A stretch of DNA of 64,000 bases from Sporodiniella umbellata. Taxonomy: Eukaryota > Mucoromycota > Mucoromycetes > Mucorales > Rhizopodaceae. The translations under genes were made by a program, and so were the position numbers. Of this stretch, positions 57,817 through 64,000 are shown one piece after another. Within the stretch, counting starts at the first letter, position 1, and every line of letters begins with the position of its first letter. The stretch covers positions 62,001-126,000 of the forward strand of contig JAIXMR010000003.1 of NCBI GenBank assembly GCA_025677835.1, read 5' to 3'. Below the pieces are notes generated by a model. The model made no database searches and was not told the origin of the DNA. It saw only the letters and a list, made by a program, of their open reading frames with translations.

Positions 57817-60800
57817 TTAAGGTGGAGGGTTGTTGGGAGGAGCGACAGATTGAGGTCGATAGGTAGGGTAATAACCTGTACTTGCTTTGGCTGGGGCTTC
57901 TTTTGAAGGATCAAAGTAATGAGCCGGGGGTGGGTTGTTAGAGATATCGGTATGATAAGACAGCTGTGACATAGCGTCATCTTCTACAGCCAACAGACCT
58001 CGTCTGGCCTCTTCTTCTTCTTGAGGCGCGATGGTATGTGTGAGATGCACAGGACCCAATTCACGCATCTTTCTTTCCTTTCGTTTATGAGCCCTGACGC
58101 GTTTTCGTTCGTAATCTTCCCATCGTTTGAGCGGTACCTTGGAAGGATCAAAGACACCATCTTTTTTAGCATGATCGCCCTCTTCCCCTTCCACCTTTCG
58201 CGTCTCACCCCAGGAGAAATCATCAAAATGCCAGAAAGAGTAGACGGGCAAGACAAAGTTCCAGACAGGCAAGGCGCAGAGGTAGACCGCCATCCACATC
58301 AGGTAGACCCATTTACGTGTTGTGATCAAGATTAAGAATGCGGGCGAGAACAGCACGACGATCAACAGACAGAGCGGAATGGCTTCAGCAAACGTAGTGA
58401 TCTTTGTACGCGCCATGTTGACGATCAAGACCACGGTAAGCAGAATGGCCACAGGCAAGGTGACAGTACCAATCAAGTCCATCATTACCACAAACTGCAT
58501 CGAGAAGCAGAACGTACCACACAGATTACGGACCAGAACAAGCTCCATCAGGTTATGGATAGTCGAGTTGATCCAACGTCGACGTTGGGACAGCAACACT
58601 TTAAACTCGTCCGGAACAATCGTCTTACAGACCGCCTGAGGTGTAAACACCATCTTACGAAAAGGAAAGTTACGCAACATGAGCGTGGTCAAGAACCGAT
58701 CTTCACCCAAGAGCAACAGATTCTTTTGATGCAACGTGTCGATAATATTCGAAGAGTATTCCTGTACAATCTCTGGTTTGGTGATAATCGGCACCCAATC
58801 CCCATCCCCTTTACGCGCCTTCAGACGGTACATGCAGAAACAGCCAGGCAAACACGTCACACCACCAAACACAGCCTCAAACCCTTTGGCCATATGGTGA
58901 GAGATAAAGTATTCATAGACCTGGATGGCCGTCACCCAAGAATCACGTTTGTTTGCAATCTTGGTCTCACCACATAAACCCATAATCATATTATCGTTCA
59001 CCATACAGTTGACCAACAGTCGCATCGAGCTCGTATAGACCTTGGTATCTGCGTCCACCTAGGGATCGGAATCAGCTTTAGCTTTTTGTAAATAGAACAA
59101 CGCTTACCATCAACACCAATTCAAAATAATCAGGCGTGACTCCCATCAGGTATTGGATCTTTCGAAACAGTTCATAATCCAAAGGTGTCATACGATCGTT
59201 ATAAGTCACTCTGCTGAAAAAGTTCATCAAGATAAGCTGCGAGTCGCGTTTGCCACGGTTACCCGGCTTGGCTTTGCCCTGTTCGTCAGGATTTCCTGAT
59301 TTGACGACGAGGATCATGGGCACCTTGTGTCCTTTGCAGAGATAATGACCCGCGTAAACTTTGGCACAGTTGTGTTGTTTGGATCCAACCGCGACCGAGA
59401 TGTATTCCATTGGCTCTGGGTTTTTATGGCTCTCGTCTTCAAACGAGACCAAGCTCAGGCACATCTCAGGCGTGGACAGGGTCTCGCCATGGCCGGTGAT
59501 GATACCATCGGCAATCAAGAAGAGCAATTTGCGGTCATCTGGATAATCGGTCATCGAGAGTGATTCGACCGTGCCCCGGATGCCTTCTGTATTTTCAGAG
59601 TAACAGGTAATCAACATCACCGTATAGAGATCGTTTCCCACCTCGACTTTTTTACCCGTACCTGCACCGGCAGGTGTGAGTTGACTAAAGGCAGAATCGT
59701 TGGGAATCGAGCCCATCTCCATCGCGTTGTTCTTGACAGAACTGCTGGGCGCGGCTGGAGGTGTTCTCGATAGCTTGCGTGAGATAAACCATGAAAAGAT
59801 CAGCGCCATAAAGAAACGAGCCAACACGATCGCCAATACCACCGCCAACGAACAGACCAACACCACCGAGGAAACAAAGCAACCGGTCGTCTTCTTGTCG
59901 ATATGGCCTGCCCGGTACTTGGCTACCAGACAGGGCACGGCCGCTTTATAGGCTGAGGTACGGTAGAAGAGTTTGGTGCTGTCACGACCCCCTTTAGCCC
60001 AAGGGCTTTTGAGAATCTGCCGGATCAAGAGATCCAATGGGTCGTTGGCTAACGGTTGCGTGTGATAGGTCATGTAGGGATCCATATTGAGTACGTTGCC
60101 GTCAATCACAAAATAGTTTGTCAGGTTGGCAGAAGCAAGCTGTTCCCAATCAAAACCGACCTGTTTCGAGCTGTTGGTGATACCCAGGCTGGTAAAGGTC
60201 GTGGGCTGAGCAAGATCTCCCGCAGTACAGGTACCGGCAGAACAAGGGTTGAAACTGACAGCGGTAAAACTAGCTGCTTGACTCTGGCCAGGATTGGTAC
60301 ACGCAGCGATGCCTGTGCCATGGGTAAAGTAATTGGTGATATCCGTGCCAGGCACACGCGCCAGCTGGTAGAAATTCAGGTTACCGGTAGGATTGGATTG
60401 GGTGATGTTAAACTGCCAGCCTTGAATACCCAACATGCTCGCTACAGAGAAAAAAAAAAAAAAAAAAAAAAAACAACCCCTATAAGTGACCAAAAATAGA
60501 TATCTACTTTTAAATGTTATTATTTACCTGAGGCAATCGTGTCGTTGTAGGTGAGATAGGTTTGATTGGTGGTCGAATCCGAGGGACAGAGCGTGGTGTT
60601 CAAGCCGATGGTGATGAACCCCACAAAGCCACCGATACAGACAATCAGAAAACACAGAGTCATCTTTTCTCGCCAAGCTTGTTGCATACCAGCGTCACCC
60701 ATCTTGAACGCTTTCAACATAGGAGGCAGCGCCCAGAAGGTGACGATGCGAGAGAATAAGACCCAAGGATCAAACAGAGTGTTTCCAGAGGTGGGCTTTC

Positions 60801-61077
60801 CCGTCAAAAGAGGTGGCGGCTCTTGGTATCGATCGGGACGGATCAACGTACGTCCCCTTTGGATATTCGAACTAGCGTTAGCAATCGAGTTGTCTCCAGG
60901 CATAATGCGACGGGTAGGAGCTCTTCCTAAGGTCGTAGCTCGACGTCCAACAGACACAGGATTTCCTTGTTGTGCTCCGTTGTTGTAATAGTAGTTATTG
61001 TCAGCTGGCGGTTGATAGCCGTACTGTTGTTGTGGCTGGCCACCAGCGTAAGTTCCATCGTATCTTCCAGGTGGCAT
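57817..61077 (-). CDS. Chitin synthase (division 2, class IV/V-like GT2)
   Basis: Model: complement(join(57817..59058, 59108..60441, 60528..61077)), 1041 aa. It polymerises GlcNAc from UDP-GlcNAc into chitin at the plasma membrane. Order: disordered Gln/Tyr-rich N tail; two hydrophobic segments (ALPPMLKAF region and [13 protein letters not shown]); a Cys-containing extracellular/cytochrome-b5-like region with WQFNITQ and [16 protein letters not shown]; another TM; then the GT2 domain with [22 protein letters not shown] (about 629-635), LGEDRFLTT (about 743) and QRRRW (about 785-789), the catalytic motif set. Four or more C-terminal TMs and a Pro/Tyr-rich cytosolic tail follow. No myosin motor is attached in this model, so it resembles class IV (Chs3-like) more than class V. 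Exons are G/C-rich. Confidence 0.93.
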
Positions 61078-62306
61078 CGATAGTCAAAATTGCTCTTACT
61101 TTATTTTTTATATATAAAAAAAAAGTAAAAAAAAAAATAAATAAATAAAAATATAAAAAGATATACAAAAAAAGAAGAAAAAAGGAGAGAAAATCAAAAA
61201 AAAAAAAAAAAAAAAAAAAAAGTTAAAAAGAAATAAAAAAAAAAAAGACTATAAAGAAATGCTAAAGGAGAAAGACAGATTCGGTGACTGGAAAAAAAAC
61301 AAAAAATGGTAGAATTTGTTCAGTTGAATTTTACTTTTACAAAAAATTTTCTTCTTAAGCCCCATCCGACACAACAGCTGCGCATAGGGCTTGTTCTTTT
61401 AAATGACCTGGCTTTCAAGTTCTTTTTAAAGCAATTCTCTTTCACTGCTGTCTCTTTTGTTCTTTTTCTTTTTAATAAAACAAAGGTTGTACAGACAGAA
61501 TGGATCTCCGTTCTCAGTTTCAATTAAACAGCTCACCTGCCCTTGATAACAATAGAACAAGGCTATCTTTAGGGACAACCAAAAGCCTTAAATTAGAAAG
61601 CAACTAATTAATAAACAATTTCTTGGACCACGACTCCCTCCTTTCCTCTCTCTTTTTTTGTCTGCAACCCAAAATTTACTGTTTGGGTCCTGACAAACCA
61701 CTTGAGTGTCCGACTAAATGATGTTAAAAATAGGAGGTACCTTTGTTGCTGTAAACCAGAGGGGCGTTAACAGAAGAGCCCAGATCTCTCAAAAAAAAAA
61801 AATTTTTTTTTTTGTATACGCTTCGGATTCTGAAATAAGCGTAGAGGACCCACTTGGGTTTCTTTTTAGTTAATTGCTTGCAGTAGATAAAATTGATTGG
61901 GTCGTTTTCACTCTGACAACACCCCCCCCCTCCCCTCCCCTGATTCTGCCTTGATTTCTCCTTGAATCTGATTCTGCACTAGAAACGCCTTGATTGGATC
62001 GACAAGTCTTTCTAGGCTTCTTTGGAATTCAAAGTCTAGAAAAATGTCTTTTTTAATTTTTTTATCAACATTTGGCTTTCAACCTTGAAGTCTTAAAAAG
62101 GCCTCCCAAACAGCTCTTATCCAAACCTACATGGAGCCTGGATTGAGTAACATGGTTGTCCTTCTCAAACGTACAAACCAAATACGCTCTTTTTAGTGCA
62201 ACAACAAACAGAATGCCTCACCAAAACAGGCATTCTTTTACTAAAAATCCTTGACAACAGGTTGTTCTGACACCTTCCTTTACTTTGGCCCATCTTTATC
62301 CACCAC

Positions 62307-62341
<35 letters not shown>

Positions 62342-63437
62342 ACTAAAAACAAGTCTATATTTTTTTTGTATATACAAGTTTAGTGTGTCAATAGAAATAC
62401 ACCAACAGGTTGGCGTATATTTCTTTTTGACTAAAATAGATCAATGTCGTATTTTATAATATAGACATCCATCTTATATAGATTTCTCTAAATTCACTCT
62501 ACGAACAAAACTAGTGTTCTATTCGATAAAGCCTACATTGTCAAAATACGAATACAAACCGCCCTTGTTTCAATAGTTTTAACTTTGAAATACCTTGAGC
62601 CATCTAGTTATATAACTGTGTTCTTGGCCTTTAACAATGTTTCTCTCCAACAGTGGGTGCTGAGTTCGCAATTCGATTGACCTATCATGGTTATGGATAG
62701 ACACTTTTTGCATTAGGAAATAGGTCGAGGAAACTTCAACCATTTTTGAGAGATGTAGAAAGGCCAACCATTATCTGGCTCAATGGATAGCTTTATTCAA
62801 TCTACAGCACTGTCAATGCCAGCTGGAAATAAAGGATCAGAGTAAAATCACGCTCCAACATTGGTTTACTGACAGAGATTGACATACGCTTTCTCACAGC
62901 CTTGAAGTCACGCTTTCAGTTCATCAGCTTTTTAACTGGTATAAAAAACAGTGATAATATTAAACTCGTTTTAGAGATATCGTCTTGATGCGCTGAAGCT
63001 GATTCTATCCATTCTCTTTGAAAGCATTCATGCGCTGAGACAGGAAAAGTTGCCATCGAGTGAGTATCTATCTATATCTGGCTTTGAACGCATATCTCTT
63101 TTTTTTTTTTTTTTTTCTTATACGCCATTGAACTCAAAATCAGTGATTTGATTGTATGGATGCCTGTTAGACTCTATAAAAAAAAAGAGCACAGACCACC
63201 TGCGTCCATTGGGTAGATAAAATAGGAAATAAAGCCCAATGGGTAGAAAGAGTCGTTTGTTTTGACTAGTAAAAAGATCGGCCTACATGCCTTCTTTCAT
63301 TATGCCATCTATGTTAAACTATAGGGAAAGGAGTACCTTTCCTTGCATTTTCAATAAAGAAAAGCGATCGTCTTTTTTTATTACATTTAAACCAGTCTTG
63401 TTGTTCTAGTCGTCGTCTCTTTCTTTCTCATTTGACA
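61078..63437. other. 2.4-kb intergenic region between chitin synthase and homeodomain gene
   Basis: The left end (61100-61260) is very A-rich on the plus strand and should be the chitin synthase leader/promoter. Poly-T tracts lie near 62309 and 63100. The minus-strand frame 62579-62767 has more even composition than the rest and ends at a possible donor (AAG then GTATTT), but has no recognisable domain and is not called. The right end contains the homeodomain promoter. Confidence 0.5.
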
Positions 63438-63724
63438 ATGAATAACACTCGAAAAAGAACTTGTCTTAAACCAAGCCAGATCGCTGTTTTAGAAGAAACG
63501 TTCATGTCCAATGCATTACCCGAGTATCATACCCGGTGTAGTCTGGCAAAAGAGCTAGACATTACTGAGCGTACTATTCAAATCTGGTTCCAGAACCGTC
63601 GTACACAATTCCGTAAAAACAAAACAATGAAACCCATCGTCAGAAGAGGTTGGGTCAAAATATCAAATGCGCCTCATTTAACCTACCCCAAACAGAGTCC
63701 CTATCATCAAAAAGGTGACCAACA

Positions 63725-63761
<37 letters not shown>

Positions 63762-64000
63762 CTCTGATACTCATCAATCATTGAAGTCTTTCTTCCGGCC
63801 ACAGGTCTTTCAATAGGCAAGTGGTCTAGGTTTGCTAACAGAGTCCATCCTCTTGATCTTGTCTGCTTTGGCGATCGACACCAGTTCTATTGGCAAGTCA
63901 AAGAAGGCACTACGCAGTTTAGAATACAGATTCAATATCAACAAATCCAACGTATCGTCTTGACCAAACATCAGCTCATCATTGAGTTTTTGGGCACTCC
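63438..64000 (+). CDS. Homeodomain transcription factor, 5' part (truncated by window end)
   Basis: Partial model: join(63438..63714, 63805..64000), continuing beyond the window. The homeodomain spans about residues 4-62: RKRTCLKPSQIAVLEETF, then LAKELDITERTIQIWFQNRR and TQFRKN. WFQNRR is the DNA-recognition helix. After a basic spacer, the second exon gives LSIGKWSRFANRVHPLDLVC, FGDRHQFYWQV and QIQYQQIQRIVLTKHQLIIE, a conserved region that follows the homeodomain in fungal regulators of this kind. The intron holds a ~32-nt A-tract. The start used is the ATG at 63438; the upstream in-frame TTG is not a start. Fungal relatives control development or phosphate-linked genes; the target set is unknown here. 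Confidence 0.9.

Noticed and set aside
62579..62767. Minus-strand frame with even composition and a possible donor at its end
   Set aside because: No recognisable domain and no convincing acceptor or start; could be a gene relic but cannot be supported.
1..64000. CRISPR arrays, bacterial operons, insertion sequences
   Set aside because: The window is eukaryotic; no regularly spaced repeats and no transposase frames were found.

Overview
The window is nuclear DNA of a filamentous fungus, most likely an early-diverging Mucoromycota (Mucorales-like) species. The evidence is many short GT-AG introns (about 43-90 nt), A/T-rich intergenic DNA full of poly-A/poly-T tracts, TATA boxes at several genes, a rhizopuspepsin-like aspartic protease, an HDEL ER-retention tail, a fungal chitin synthase and a fungal-type homeodomain protein. 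The order is inferred from protein resemblance only. I assembled every multi-exon model by hand, checking reading-frame phase across each junction.

Layout. 1-13 kb is gene-poor: the 5' end of an unknown Ser/Arg-rich protein (1-423, minus), a Rkm3/Set10-like SET-domain lysine methyltransferase (4700-6670) and a vacuolar AVT-type amino-acid transporter (9457-10854), separated by 2-4 kb spacers in which I see no gene. 13-34 kb is dense housekeeping: TTI2 (minus) head-to-head with RPB2 (plus), then PIG-Y and TFIIE-beta on the minus strand only 21 nt apart, then a plus-strand run of ETF-beta, DPH7, a short poly(A)-binding-like protein, an aspartic protease, the ER chaperone LHS1/GRP170, a catalytically dead Rbd2-type rhomboid and an F-box/LRR protein.

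34-45 kb holds three minus-strand genes that suggest an export or detoxification group: a DHA2 major-facilitator exporter, a stand-alone adenylate-forming ligase and a full-length ABC-B (MDR/Ste6-type) transporter. 45-47.5 kb is non-coding and carries a 197-bp, about 98% identical inverted repeat. 47.4-64 kb contains a MAPR/Dap1-like haem protein, the MAK5/DDX24 helicase, a ricin-B-lectin/CipC (DUF3759) fusion, a kinesin-4 motor, a stop-interrupted coiled-coil ORF, a chitin synthase and the 5' part of a homeodomain gene. Exons from about 48 to 61 kb look clearly more G/C-rich than those before.

Functional links. RPB2 and TFIIE-beta belong to the Pol II machinery; LHS1, the rhomboid-like protein, PIG-Y and the protease to the secretory pathway; DPH7, the PABP-like protein, MAK5 and the SET enzyme to translation or ribosome biogenesis. 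The least ordinary items are the pseudo-rhomboid with an intact Cdc48-binding SHP box, the TFIIE-beta/PIG-Y pair that looks bicistronic, the stop-free 72-nt intron at the ABC transporter Walker B motif, and the long hairpin repeat. No tRNA, rRNA, CRISPR array or intact transposon was recognised.
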